32,289 nt of DNA from Tropicimonas sp. IMCC6043. GTDB lineage: Bacteria > Pseudomonadota > Alphaproteobacteria > Rhodobacterales > Rhodobacteraceae. The notes beneath the pieces were generated by a model. That model was not told the DNA's origin, made no database searches, and saw nothing but the letters and a program-made list of their open reading frames with translations. Both the position numbers and the translations under genes were made by a program. The stretch lies in NCBI RefSeq assembly GCF_004146235.1, contig NZ_SELO01000041.1, positions 1 through 32,289 on the forward strand. The letters run 5' to 3'. Below, in pieces: positions 15,797 to 24,304 of the stretch. Position 1 is the stretch's first letter, and the number at the start of each line of letters is the position of its first letter.

Positions 15797-17284
15797 CTAT
15801 CCCAACTCATGGGCGATGTCCTTGGTCTGTTCATAGAGCTTGCGGAAGAGGCGGTATTGCCGCTCCAAGGCCGCATGCCGTTCGGGTGTGACCTCGCGCA
15901 CCGCCGGATTCCAGTGCTCGATATCCTCCGGCCGCGCGTGTCCCGCCGCGCAGGCAGCGAGAAAGGCATCGCCGTAGGACGCGCCGACGGTCTCCTCGCA
16001 GATGATCTGCGGCACGCCGCCGATGTCGGAAATGGCCTGGAGCCATGTCGGGTTCTTCGTGCCGCCGCCGACCGCGAGGATGCGGCGCGGGGCCTGGCCG
16101 AGATCGCGGTAAGTCTCGATGACGTGGCCGGTCCCGTTGGCAATACCTTCGATCATGGCGCGGTAGAGGTCGCCCCGGCTATGCGTGAGGTTGAGGCCGA
16201 AGAAGGCGCCCTTTGCGCGCGGGTCGTGGATCGGCGTACGCTCGCCCGAGAAATAGGGCAGGAACAGCAGCCCCTTGGCGCCGGGCGGCGAGGCGGCGGC
16301 TTCCTCGGCGAGCATGGCGAAGGCGGTCTCGCGCGGCAGGTCCCGGGCGAACTGGTCTCGGAACCAGTGCGCCAGGGTGCCCGAAGTTGAGAGCCCGGCC
16401 ATCGAGGCATGGCTGCCTGGAGTGAGCCAGGGCGCGTACCATAGCCGGGCGTCACGCACCCGCTCGTCGGTCACTTGGATGATGAAAATGGTTGAGCCGT
16501 ACATCATCATCATGTCGCCGCCATGGCGCACACCGACGCTCACCGCCTCGGCCGCCGCGTCGATGGTGCCCGTGGTGACCGGCGTGCCGGCAGCGAGGCC
16601 AGTTGCGGCGGCGGCCGCGTGGGTGACCTGGCCCGCGATCTCAGCCGACCAGAGCAGGCGCGGAAGCCTGTCTGGGCCGACGATGTCGCCCGCGAACTCG
16701 GTCGTCCAGTCGAGCGTCGCGACGTCGTAGAGCGGGCTGAAATTGGCGGCGGTGTAGTGGTCGATCACGTATTCGCTGGTCAGACGGTGCACGAGGAAGC
16801 TGGTTGAGGTGAGGAACTTCCTCGCCTCGGCGAAAATCTCCGGCCGGTTTCGTTTCAGCCACCGGATCTTGGGTCCAACCGACTGCGAGGTGAGGGCATT
16901 GCCGCAGCGCTCGAGAATGGTCTCTGCCCCGATCCGCGCAGTCAGTTCCTCGATCTCCGCTGTCGCTCTTGTGTCGACGCCGTAAAGCACCCCGTTCATG
17001 AGCGGACGGCCGGCACCGTCGACAGGCAGCATGCAGGGGCCGATGGCACTGACGGCGACGCAGGCGATCCCGGCCGGATCGATTCGCGTTTCAGTGAGCA
17101 GGGCTCGTGAAATGGCGACTAAATCGCCCCACCAGTCTTCTTCCGGCCGGTGCTCTGCCCATCCGGGGCGCGGCACCAACATCTCGTGCGGCCGGGTCGC
17201 ATGGGCGACGATCCGGCCCTCGCCATCGACCAGCACGCCTTTGGATTCGAAGGTTCCGATATCGACGCCGAGGGTGTAGCTCAA
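15797..17284 (-). CDS. FGGY family carbohydrate kinase (xylulokinase-like)
   Basis: This cytoplasmic ATP-dependent sugar kinase has the family's usual 495 residues. The N-terminal phosphate loop is DIGTFESKG at 8-16, in which Phe replaces the more common Ser/Thr. The second FGGY signature is LAVGGGTKNPTWLQAISD near the C-terminus, and DWTTEFAG and GTIDAAAEAVSVG are also typical. Its ATG overlaps the stop of the M42 gene by 4 nt, so the two are co-translated. It supplies a sugar phosphate that the SIS protein could isomerise. FGGY substrates (xylulose, ribulose, fuculose, rhamnulose and others) cannot be separated by eye. Confidence 0.92.
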   Translation of the reverse strand: MSYTLGVDIGTFESKGVLVDGEGRIVAHATRPHEMLVPRPGWAEHRPEEDWWGDLVAISRALLTETRIDPAGIACVAVSAIGPCMLPVDGAGRPLMNGVLYGVDTRATAEIEELTARIGAETILERCGNALTSQSVGPKIRWLKRNRPEIFAEARKFLTSTSFLVHRLTSEYVIDHYTAANFSPLYDVATLDWTTEFAGDIVGPDRLPRLLWSAEIAGQVTHAAAAATGLAAGTPVTTGTIDAAAEAVSVGVRHGGDMMMMYGSTIFIIQVTDERVRDARLWYAPWLTPGSHASMAGLSTSGTLAHWFRDQFARDLPRETAFAMLAEEAAASPPGAKGLLFLPYFSGERTPIHDPRAKGAFFGLNLTHSRGDLYRAMIEGIANGTGHVIETYRDLGQAPRRILAVGGGTKNPTWLQAISDIGGVPQIICEETVGASYGDAFLAACAAGHARPEDIEHWNPAVREVTPERHAALERQYRLFRKLYEQTKDIAHELG

Positions 17285-18387
17285 GCCGCGCCCCCGTCAC
17301 GGGAGAGGCTAAACCCGGGCGTGATGCGCGCGAGCATTTCTTCGAGCAGGATCGCCAGCCCGTCGAGGTCGCGCAAGTCGCAGACCTCGAGCGCGGAGTG
17401 CGAGTATCGCATCGGATAGCCCAGATCGAGCGCGGCGACGCCCGCGCCGACCAGCTGGACATAGGAGAGATCGGTCAGCACGCCGGTCTGGGCCGAGCGT
17501 TGCAGCGTAAGGTCTCGCGCCGCCGCCGCCGCCTCGGCAAGGCGGACCAGTGCGGGGTGGGGGATGACGCCGTTAAGGGTGCCGCGCCCGTGGAAGGAAT
17601 AGAGGCTCATGCCCGGCCCGGCGCCGAGGCGCATGTCGCCGAGGTCGCCGGCATCCGGCGTGTCGGAGGCGAGCATCAGGTCGATCTGAAGCGCGATGTC
17701 GGGCTGGAGCCGTTGTGCCAGCGGCAGCGCTCCGCGCAGGTTGAATTCTTCCTGAGTGGTGAAGGCGAGGTGCACGGTTGGCCCGCCATCCCGCGCGGCC
17801 AACCGCTGCGCCAATGCGATCAGGGCGGCACAGCCGGCGCGGTCGTCGACGCTGGTGCCGGCGACGCGGTTCCGCCCAATCGCCATTGCACGCGGGGCGT
17901 AGACCACCGGCGTTCCGATCTGCACTCCTGCGTCCGCCGCTTCGGCCTCCGAGTCGAATCCGGCATCGACATAGAGATCGCGATAGCGGACTACCTGGTA
18001 TTTCTCCTCTGGGCCGGTGGCATGATGGCTCTTGTTGGCGATCACGCCGCGCAGGTCGTGCCCGCCACCAACGCAGATCAGCACTGCTTGCGCCGCCAGC
18101 GCCCGTTCCGGCACGCCGCCAAGCCGCTCCAGCCGCAGGAACCCGTCAGACTCGATCTTGCGCACGACGAAGCCGAGTTGGTCCATGTGAGTGAAGAGCA
18201 GCACCGACGGCGTGCCGGCCTCACCGGGAAATGTCGTCCAAAGGTTCCCCATCCGGTCTGTCTCTGCCTCGACGTCGGCAGTCCGGCGCAGCCATCCGGC
18301 GATCCTAGCGCGCACGCGGTCCTCGTGACCGGCGAGCCCAGGGGTCTCCATCAAGTCCGTCAGAACCGCGCGCAGCGCATCGTTCAT
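17281..18387 (-). CDS. M42 family metallopeptidase homologue, SgcX/FrvX-like
   Basis: This dinuclear metal hydrolase fold is annotated as an aminopeptidase or, historically, an endoglucanase. From ATG 18387 (after a G-rich ribosome site) it has 368 residues. All expected metal and catalytic residues are present: H67 and D69 in THMDQLG, D181 in SVDDRAG, E213 and E214 in TQEEF, D236 in QIDL and H330 in RYSHSALEV. It overlaps both neighbours by 4 nt. It follows a BtpA/SgcQ gene, as sgcX and sgcQ share an operon in E. coli. Why a peptidase-like protein belongs to a sugar operon is not known; it may hydrolyse an N-linked or amide sugar conjugate (speculation). Confidence 0.9.
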   Translation of the reverse strand: MNDALRAVLTDLMETPGLAGHEDRVRARIAGWLRRTADVEAETDRMGNLWTTFPGEAGTPSVLLFTHMDQLGFVVRKIESDGFLRLERLGGVPERALAAQAVLICVGGGHDLRGVIANKSHHATGPEEKYQVVRYRDLYVDAGFDSEAEAADAGVQIGTPVVYAPRAMAIGRNRVAGTSVDDRAGCAALIALAQRLAARDGGPTVHLAFTTQEEFNLRGALPLAQRLQPDIALQIDLMLASDTPDAGDLGDMRLGAGPGMSLYSFHGRGTLNGVIPHPALVRLAEAAAAARDLTLQRSAQTGVLTDLSYVQLVGAGVAALDLGYPMRYSHSALEVCDLRDLDGLAILLEEMLARITPGFSLSRDGGAA

Positions 18388-19196
18388 GTCTCCCCCCTGG
18401 CGGCGCGGGCCCGCGCCATGAAGTCGATCACCCGCTCCGGGTCGACCGGGTTCCAGGTATTGCCGTCCACCTTTAGCGCCGAGCCGACGACGCAGCCGTC
18501 CGCAACGCTCAACACCTCCGACACAGTGTCGTGCCGGACGCCGGTATTGGCCAGTACCGGCGTCTCGGGCAGCACCGCTTTGACCGCTTCGAGGTCTGAA
18601 AGCGCGGCCGCCTCGCCGGTGATCTGGCCCGAGACAAGCACCGCGTCGGGCACCGAGGAGAACACCGCGCTGCGCGCCCGGTCGGGCAGGGTGCGCCTGT
18701 CGAGGCTGTCGGCGAACTCGGCCGAGACGTTGTAGAGCATCAGGCAGTCGTCCCGACCGAGCCGGTTGCGATATCGCATCGCGGCGCCCGCATCCGGACT
18801 CCAGATCCCCATGTCTGAAGCGTAGGCGCCGGTGAAAATCTCGCGCACGAAGGCTGCCCCGGTGGCGGCGGCGAGCGCGACCGTTGACATTGGATCCCAA
18901 AGTACATTGACGCCGAAAGGCACAGTGATTTCTTCCCGCAGTCGCCCGATCACGTAGGCCATCGTTGCGGTTGAGGCAATGTCCGCGGAGAATTCGTACG
19001 GCCGGTCGTTCTCGTTGCCAAACATGACGGCGTCGATGCGGGCCGTCTGCAATGCTTCGAGGTCTGCCCGTGCCGCCTCCACCAGACCCTCGAGTCCGGC
19101 CTCCGGGTCGTAAAGTGGCGCACCGGGCAAGGCGCCCAGATGGACCATTCCGATTACTGGCCGGGCAGTCGCGAACACGCGCTCGAACTTTTTCAT
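18384..19196 (-). CDS. BtpA/SgcQ family protein
   Basis: This predicted TIM-barrel protein of 270 residues belongs to the BtpA/SgcQ family, whose biochemical role is unsettled. Family blocks are VIGMVHLGALPGAP at the N-terminus, DAVMFGNENDRPY, FGVNVLWDP, FVREIFTGAYASDMG, VLVSGQITGE and VLANTGVRHDTV with GCVVGSALK. ATG 19196 is chosen because it follows GGAGGAGAG; the frame is open to 19241. It is the first gene of a four-gene operon and is divergent, by 97 bp, from the aldo-keto reductase. The late GSALK block resembles a phosphate-binding loop of TIM-barrel enzymes, so a sugar-phosphate or nucleoside-like ligand is plausible (inference). Confidence 0.9.
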   Translation of the reverse strand: MKKFERVFATARPVIGMVHLGALPGAPLYDPEAGLEGLVEAARADLEALQTARIDAVMFGNENDRPYEFSADIASTATMAYVIGRLREEITVPFGVNVLWDPMSTVALAAATGAAFVREIFTGAYASDMGIWSPDAGAAMRYRNRLGRDDCLMLYNVSAEFADSLDRRTLPDRARSAVFSSVPDAVLVSGQITGEAAALSDLEAVKAVLPETPVLANTGVRHDTVSEVLSVADGCVVGSALKVDGNTWNPVDPERVIDFMARARAARGET

Positions 19197-19293
19197 CTCT
19201 CCTCCACTCTTTCTCGTGACCAAACCTAGCTCGGAAAGCATTGGTGCCCAAGGCGTTTCATACTAGCATTCCGGGCGGGTAAGGGAGGACAAC

Positions 19294-20322
19294 ATGGCGC
19301 TCAGGACGCGGCACTGGGATCGGCTCGGCAATGGCGGGCTGACCTTCACGGAACTCGGCTTCGGCACCGCCCCGCTCGGAAACCTCTACCGGGCGATCGG
19401 CGACGACGAGGCGCATTCGATTCTCGAATATGCCTGGGAGGCCGGGATCCGCTACTATGATACCGCACCGCTCTATGGATTGGGGCTCTCGGAGACCCGA
19501 CTGAACCGTTTTCTTCGCGACAAGCCGCGCGACGAGTACGTGCTGTCGACCAAAGTCGGGCGGCTAATGGCCGCCTGCAAGCCGGACGAGCGCGACGGGT
19601 TCGGCAAGTGGTTCGACGTGCCGGCGCGAAAGGAGGTCTTCGATTACAGCTATGACGGTGTCATGCGGTCGCTGGATTTTTCGCTGGAACGGCTCGGAAC
19701 GGACCGGGTCGACATTCTCTATGCCCACGATCTCGACGTCTTCAACCACGGCTCGCAAGCAGTGGTCGACGCCAAGCTCGCAGAGCTCATGGACGGCGGC
19801 TACAAGGCGCTTGTCGATCTGCGTGACCAAGGCGTGATCCGTGCGTTCGGCGCTGGGGTCAACGAGTGGCAGCCTTGCCAGTGGATGGCGGAGCGCGGCG
19901 ATTTCGACCTCTTCCTGCTCGCTGGACGATATACGCTCCTAGAGCAGGACGCGCTGGAAAGCTTTCTGCCGCTCTGTGTCGAGCGCGGCATCGGCATCGT
20001 GATCGGCGGACCCTACAATTCCGGCATTCTCGCGACCGGGCCTTGCGCGGGTGCGTTCTACAACTACCAACCGGCGCCGCAGGAGATCCTCGACCGAGTC
20101 GGGCACATCCAGGAGATTTGCGAGCGGCACGGAGTGCGTTTGGTCGATGCCGCCTTCGGCTTCCCGCTGCACCACTCAGCGGTCGTGTCGGTCATTCCGG
20201 GCGGGCAGGGGCTGGCAGAGATGGAGTCGAATCTCGCTGCCACCGCGGCGGTTCTCCCACCGCTCCTGTGGGATGACCTGAAGGCGGCGGGCCTGTTGCG
20301 CCCCGACGCGCCGGTGCGCTGA
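19294..20322 (+). CDS. Aldo-keto reductase, D-threo-aldose 1-dehydrogenase type
   Basis: This cytoplasmic NAD(P)-dependent dehydrogenase oxidises the anomeric carbon of an aldose to the lactone. It has 342 residues. The AKR tetrad is D56 (YYDTAP), Y61 (PLYGLG), K87 (STKVG) and H145 (YAHDLD). The opening GFGTAPLGNLYRAIGDDEA is the pattern of L-fucose/D-threo-aldose 1-dehydrogenases. The start has AAGGGAGGA seven bases upstream. The lactonase-type amidohydrolase follows after 9 bp. Together they resemble the oxidative L-fucose pathway, and the FucU-like gene in the same island fits. The later dehydratase and aldolase are not in the window. Confidence 0.9.
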   Translation: MALRTRHWDRLGNGGLTFTELGFGTAPLGNLYRAIGDDEAHSILEYAWEAGIRYYDTAPLYGLGLSETRLNRFLRDKPRDEYVLSTKVGRLMAACKPDERDGFGKWFDVPARKEVFDYSYDGVMRSLDFSLERLGTDRVDILYAHDLDVFNHGSQAVVDAKLAELMDGGYKALVDLRDQGVIRAFGAGVNEWQPCQWMAERGDFDLFLLAGRYTLLEQDALESFLPLCVERGIGIVIGGPYNSGILATGPCAGAFYNYQPAPQEILDRVGHIQEICERHGVRLVDAAFGFPLHHSAVVSVIPGGQGLAEMESNLAATAAVLPPLLWDDLKAAGLLRPDAPVR

Positions 20323-20331
20323 GGTACGACG

Positions 20332-21174
20332 ATGGTTCAGATCGACGCACATCAGCATTTCTGGAACCCGGCCCGCGGCGACTACGGCTGGATGCCGAAG
20401 GACAACCCGACGCTGGCCCGCCCCTACGGCCCCACGGACTTGCTGCCAGAGCTCCGCGCGCAGGGCATTGACCACACCGTGCTGGTGCAGGCTGCGGCGA
20501 CGGTGGAGGAGACCGAATATCTGCTCGGCATCGCCGATGTGACGCCCTGGGTGGCCGGTGTCGTCGGCTGGGTCGACTTCGAGCGGCCTGAGCACCGCCG
20601 TCACCTCGAGCGGTTGGCCGAACATCCGAAGTTCCTCGGTGTCCGGCCAATGATTCAGGACATCCCTGAGGATGGCTGGATGCTGCGCGACGACGTGCAG
20701 TGGGGTTTCGCGGCGCTGGCCGATCTCGGCCTCACGTTCGACGCCCTCGGTCTCCCGCGCCATCTCGCCAATTTCCATACCCTGCTGGCGCGCTATCCCG
20801 ATCTTTCGGTGGTGGTGGACCATTGCATGAAACCGCAGATTCGTGAGCAGTCGGTGACGCATTTTCGGGCTTGGGCCGATGGCATCGCGCGGCTTGCTGA
20901 ACGGCCGGGAACGGTGTGCAAGTTCTCCGCGCTGGTAACCGAGGATATCGAGGACTGGACCGTCGACCGCCTACGGCCCTATGCCGAGCACGTGATTTCG
21001 GTCTTCGGGGCGGAACGGCTGATGTGGGGGTCGGACTGGCCGGTCTGCCGGCTACGCACAGAATATGCCGGTTGGCGGATGGCGGCGCTGGAATTGACCG
21101 CGCATCTTCCGAAGGTCGACAGGGCTCGTATCTACGGCGGCACGGCGGTGGCGTTCTACGGGCTCGCAGTCTGA
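20332..21174 (+). CDS. Amidohydrolase-2 family lactonase (L-fuconolactonase-like)
   Basis: This cytoplasmic hydrolase opens sugar lactones. Metal-binding residues are H7 and H9 (DAHQHFW), H164 (VVDHCMKP) and D235 (WGSDWPVC). At 280 residues it fits the L-fucono-1,5-lactonase/rhamnonolactonase group of the amidohydrolase-2 family. It lies directly after the sugar 1-dehydrogenase, whose product would be its substrate. Its 3' end overlaps the convergent kinase gene by 19 bp. Lactone stereochemistry cannot be read from the sequence. Confidence 0.9.
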   Translation: MVQIDAHQHFWNPARGDYGWMPKDNPTLARPYGPTDLLPELRAQGIDHTVLVQAAATVEETEYLLGIADVTPWVAGVVGWVDFERPEHRRHLERLAEHPKFLGVRPMIQDIPEDGWMLRDDVQWGFAALADLGLTFDALGLPRHLANFHTLLARYPDLSVVVDHCMKPQIREQSVTHFRAWADGIARLAERPGTVCKFSALVTEDIEDWTVDRLRPYAEHVISVFGAERLMWGSDWPVCRLRTEYAGWRMAALELTAHLPKVDRARIYGGTAVAFYGLAV

Positions 21175-22034
21175 GCGAGAAAGGCGCGCACTTCGTTCTC
21201 GGAAATCTCCGAACGCGCGTCGGGACGCGTGGAGACGGCCAGGGCGGCTGCACCTTGGGCGAAATTCGCAGCTGCGCTGAGGCTGGCGCCCCGCGCCAGT
21301 GCTGCCGCCATGGCGCCGACGAAGGCATCGCCGGCGCCGTGTGTCGAGACCACTGGCACAGTATGAGCTCGGAGCACGACCGGCCTACAACCGGGTTCGG
21401 CGAGCTTGAGCCCCTCGGCGCCGCGGGTGGCGACGATGGTCTTGTCCCCGGCGGGGATCCCGGCGTCGGAGAGCGCCGCCAGAAGCGCTTCATGTTCGAC
21501 CCGGTTGACCACGAAGATGTCGGCGCGTCGCAATAGGGCGGGGGGCATCGGGCGGGCAGGGGCGGCGTTGAGGATTACGCGGGTTTCGGAAGCGGCCTTC
21601 GCCGCGACGGCGAGGTTCACTGCGTCTGGGATTTCGTTCTGGAGCAACAGCAACCCGAGCCCTTCGGGCAACGTGATCTCGGCCGGGTCGATCGCGCGGT
21701 TGACGCCTGCGACGATCACCGCGCCATAGTCGCCATTTTCGTCGACGATAGCCACGCTCATGCCCGACGCTCCGGCGGTGCGCCGCACCTGCCCGCGCTC
21801 AATCCCGACGGCGTCCAGTCTCTCGAGGATCTGGTCGCCGAACCCGTCCGTGCCGATCCGGCCGGCCATTCCGGCCCGCGCGCCCATCCGCGCCGCCGCC
21901 ACCGCCTGGTTGCCGCCCTTTCCACCAAAGCGGTAGGCCACTGCCGAGCCAACAACGGTCTCGTCGAGCGCCGGGAGGTGCGGCGCGTCGACCACCACGT
22001 CGAGGTGCAGCGCACCGACCACGAAGACATCCAT
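21156..22034 (-). CDS. Ribokinase-type PfkB family sugar kinase (second copy)
   Basis: This is a 292-residue PfkB kinase. GGKGGNQA is at 37-44, LNAAPARP at 155-162 and the anion hole and base GAGDAFVG at 233-240 (D236). It is only moderately like the kinase at 8087-9010: shared motifs but a different N-terminus and lid region, so the two probably differ in substrate. The start lies 3 bp after the stop of the isomerase-like gene, with no clear ribosome site of its own, which implies coupled translation. It likely phosphorylates the isomerase product (inference). Confidence 0.87.
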   Translation of the reverse strand: MDVFVVGALHLDVVVDAPHLPALDETVVGSAVAYRFGGKGGNQAVAAARMGARAGMAGRIGTDGFGDQILERLDAVGIERGQVRRTAGASGMSVAIVDENGDYGAVIVAGVNRAIDPAEITLPEGLGLLLLQNEIPDAVNLAVAAKAASETRVILNAAPARPMPPALLRRADIFVVNRVEHEALLAALSDAGIPAGDKTIVATRGAEGLKLAEPGCRPVVLRAHTVPVVSTHGAGDAFVGAMAAALARGASLSAAANFAQGAAALAVSTRPDARSEISENEVRAFLAQTASP

Positions 22035-22037
22035 CGT

Positions 22038-23024
22038 TCAGGCGCCGTAAAGCGCGGCTGCAACGATGCGCTGGCTCCGCGCCGCATCCTGGGATTCGAT
22101 CGCGGTCGCCAGCGCAGGGTCGTTAGCGAGCCCCTCGGCCACCGCCCGGAGGCGCTCGGTCAGGCGGATATTCGTCCGTGCCTCCTCGACCGGGTCGAGC
22201 CCGGAATGGTCGGGGAAGGTGTCGAAATAGATCACTCCTTCAAATCCCGCCCGGCCGATCTCGACAAAGAGTTCCACCGTCTGCACTGCGTGCACCGAGC
22301 CGACCATCAGTCCGTCATCGCGCTTGCCGTACCCGTCGTTGAGATGTACGCCGAGCAGCCGGGAATGGCGCGAAACGAGTTGGGCCGCGTGGGCCGGCAT
22401 TTCGTCGGCATAGAGCACATGGGCGAAGTCGAGGGTGATCCCCGTATTGGACCGTCCGACTTCCTTCAGGGCGAGGAGAGAGGTGGCGACGTCGGGCATC
22501 AGCGCGAAAGCACGCGGCTCGTTGGGCTTGTACTCGATGGAAATGTCGATGTCCGGGTTGTGGTCGGCAAGTTCGGCGATCGCCGCGACGGTATCGTCCC
22601 ACATCTGCCTGTAATCGGCCTGGAAGGCGTAGTCGAAGCCGTCTTGTCCCATCCAGAGCGTCATCAGCCTGCCGCCCATTTCGGCCAATGCGTCAATTCC
22701 CTGTTTGGTCAGGTCAATGGCGGCGCGGCGCGTGGCGGGGTCAGGATTAGTAAAGGCGCCGATGGCGAAACCGGGATCAGTGTAGTAGCGCATGGCCAGC
22801 CCATTCAGCACCATGCCATAGTCGGCAAGGATTTGTCCGAGCGTGGCGGGGGTGTTCCGGACGAAGTGGTCGGGGTAGTTGAGATCGGCGGCGTTGAGCC
22901 CGCCGACGCGGCCCGCCGCGGCAATCATCTCTGCCACCGTAGGGGGAGCGCCGTCAGCGCCTCGAGTGCGAAATGCATTGAGCCGCGCCGCGTAGTAGTG
23001 GCGGTTCGCGCGTGTTGAAAGCAT
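22038..23024 (-). CDS. Sugar isomerase, L-rhamnose isomerase-like TIM barrel
   Basis: This 328-residue xylose-isomerase-like barrel is expected to interconvert an aldose and a ketose with divalent metal. Candidate ligands are E164 (IEYKPNEP), D199 (LDFAH), H227 (GVHLND) and D268 (YFDTFPD). An Asp as fourth ligand, rather than Glu, and the EYKP motif resemble Pseudomonas stutzeri-type L-rhamnose isomerase. The ribosome site AAGGA lies about eight bases before ATG 23024, and a good promoter is upstream. It forms a two-gene operon with the RbsK-type kinase. An L-fucose/L-rhamnose-like aldose is a reasonable guess, not shown. Confidence 0.82.
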   Translation of the reverse strand: MLSTRANRHYYAARLNAFRTRGADGAPPTVAEMIAAAGRVGGLNAADLNYPDHFVRNTPATLGQILADYGMVLNGLAMRYYTDPGFAIGAFTNPDPATRRAAIDLTKQGIDALAEMGGRLMTLWMGQDGFDYAFQADYRQMWDDTVAAIAELADHNPDIDISIEYKPNEPRAFALMPDVATSLLALKEVGRSNTGITLDFAHVLYADEMPAHAAQLVSRHSRLLGVHLNDGYGKRDDGLMVGSVHAVQTVELFVEIGRAGFEGVIYFDTFPDHSGLDPVEEARTNIRLTERLRAVAEGLANDPALATAIESQDAARSQRIVAAALYGA

Positions 23025-23059
23025 CGAATGGTCCTTCCACCGGGGTGCGGGTGAAGAGT

Positions 23060-23088
23060 ATTGAATAGGTCAGGGGAATAGTTTTCAA
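23060..23088 (-). promoter_or_regulatory. Candidate promoter for the isomerase-kinase operon
   Basis: On the leftward strand TTGAAA and TTCAAT are separated by exactly 17 bp (5/6 and 4/6 consensus matches). The -10 box ends 35 bp before the ATG at 23024, leaving a short leader that holds the ribosome site. Confidence 0.45.
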
Positions 23089-23133
23089 GCGGCGGCGTCG
23101 TATGCGGGAGGTCATGTCAGAGTATCCGTTATT

Positions 23134-23457
23134 TTGATGTCATTTGTGGACGTATATGGACCCCGCCTGATTGCAATGGTTTGCCAGGCTTGCTTCATTC
23201 TGCACCAGTACGAAGACGCGATAGAAACCTTGCCCGCCGGGCTCGAAAGCAATCCAGCCTCGGAGAGGCTGCACGTATGGCTGGCTGCTTCCTACGCCAG
23301 GGCGGGTCTTCTCGACGACGCGGCTTGGGAGGCCGACCAGGTCCTGCTGATGAACCCCGCGTTCTCGCTTGAAACGATCGCGGCCTCGTATCCGTTCAAG
23401 GACGAAACCGACCGCGCGGACTTCTCCAAGGCTCTTTCGCTGGCTGGGCTGCGATAG
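23134..23457 (+). pseudogene. Orphan C-terminal TPR tail of an adenylate-cyclase-type protein
   Basis: The 107-residue frame has two TPR-like helix pairs (QYEDAIETLPAGLESNP; VWLAASYARAGLLDDAAWEA) and ends NPAFSLETIAASYPFKDETDRADF. This ending is typical of the C-terminus of class III adenylate cyclases with TPR tails. The catalytic and middle parts are missing upstream, where the isomerase promoter begins, and there is no good ribosome site. I call it a decayed gene end, though expression of a small TPR protein cannot be excluded. Confidence 0.55.
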
Positions 23458-23558
23458 CGTATGAAACAAGAATCATTCTGACAGAACTCTAAGTTGGCGG
23501 TCGGAGACCTTTTTCGGCGCTGCAGTAGTAGCCGGCAGGTGGTGGGTCGGCACAACAC

Positions 23559-24241
23559 TCATGGGAGTGGAAACTGCGGCCGGATCACGACTTCGGTCGG
23601 GCAGGCGTTGGCGGGAAAACGAAACAGGAAGGAGACGGTCCGCGCGATATCCTCCGCCTGGATCATCTTTTCCCTATCCCCTGGCACCGCCGACGTCATC
23701 TCGGTGGCGATATAGCCGGGATAGATCGCACAGACCTTGAGGCCCTTGTCGCGCAGATCCTCGAACAGGCAGCCCGAGAAAGCGTGTACCGCGGGTTTCG
23801 TGGCGCAATAGATCCCCCCACCCGAAAAGGATGACCGCCCGGCGATGGAAATGAGATTTATCACCGCGCTTTCGGGATGCTCCAGCAGGAGCGGTAACAT
23901 CACCAGCGTCAAGTGAACGAGAGCGCGGAAATTGATGTCGAGCGTGTGCTCCCAGCGCGAGAGATCGGCGGCGTCGAAACGGGCGGTCTCGAGGACGCCG
24001 GCGTTGTTGAATAGCGCGTGGAGCGTTCCCATGCGCTCCCTGACCGCATCGGCCAGCCCCGCGAGGTACACGTTGTCGGTCACGTCGCCCGGAAACACTG
24101 CCGTCCGCGCACCTGCTTCGCGGCAATCCCGAGCAACGTCTTCCGGCAAGACGACGTCCCGCCCGGCCAACGCTACAGCCATGCCCTCGGCCGCCAGAGC
24201 ACGCGCCGTTGCTGCGCCGATGCCACGGGAGGCCCCCATGA
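23559..24241 (-). pseudogene. Short-chain dehydrogenase (SDR), 5' end cut by an IS5-family element
   Basis: This is an NAD(P)-dependent SDR of classical type. The preserved part begins inside the cofactor motif (MGASRGIG, usually TGASRGIG) and continues through NNAG, an S in LISIAG and the catalytic YCATK, to a normal C-terminus. The first strand and start codon are lost at 24241, where the IS element begins. The frame stays open into the element to 24425, but those roughly 60 residues are IS sequence. On the far side of the element the leftward strand reads MGTSKTGT, a possible N-terminus, but it has no ribosome site and faces the start of the TPR gene closely. Confidence 0.75.
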
Positions 24242-24261
24242 GGCCTTGTTGCACAAATCGG
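24242..24261 (+). repeat. Left terminal inverted repeat of the IS5-family element
   Basis: The 20-bp end GGCCTTGTTGCACAAATCGG matches the reverse complement of 25272-25291 at 17 of 20 positions, including a perfect 12-bp core TGTTGCACAAAT. TGTTGCACAAA is a frequent end motif of IS5-family elements. Confidence 0.75.
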
Positions 24262-24304
24262 TTGAGGGATTCACTGCTTGAATCCAGTGTGATAGCTTGG
24301 GCGC

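Noticed and set aside
15781-16143. Extension of the SIS protein to 305 residues
   Set aside because: It would read through the kinase gene in another frame; ATG 15780 has a strong ribosome site and gives the normal family length.
18388-19251. Long leftward frame joined to the M42 gene (656 residues from 19251)
   Set aside because: The upstream half lies fully inside the BtpA gene in another frame. The real M42 start at 18387 has a ribosome site and overlaps the BtpA stop.
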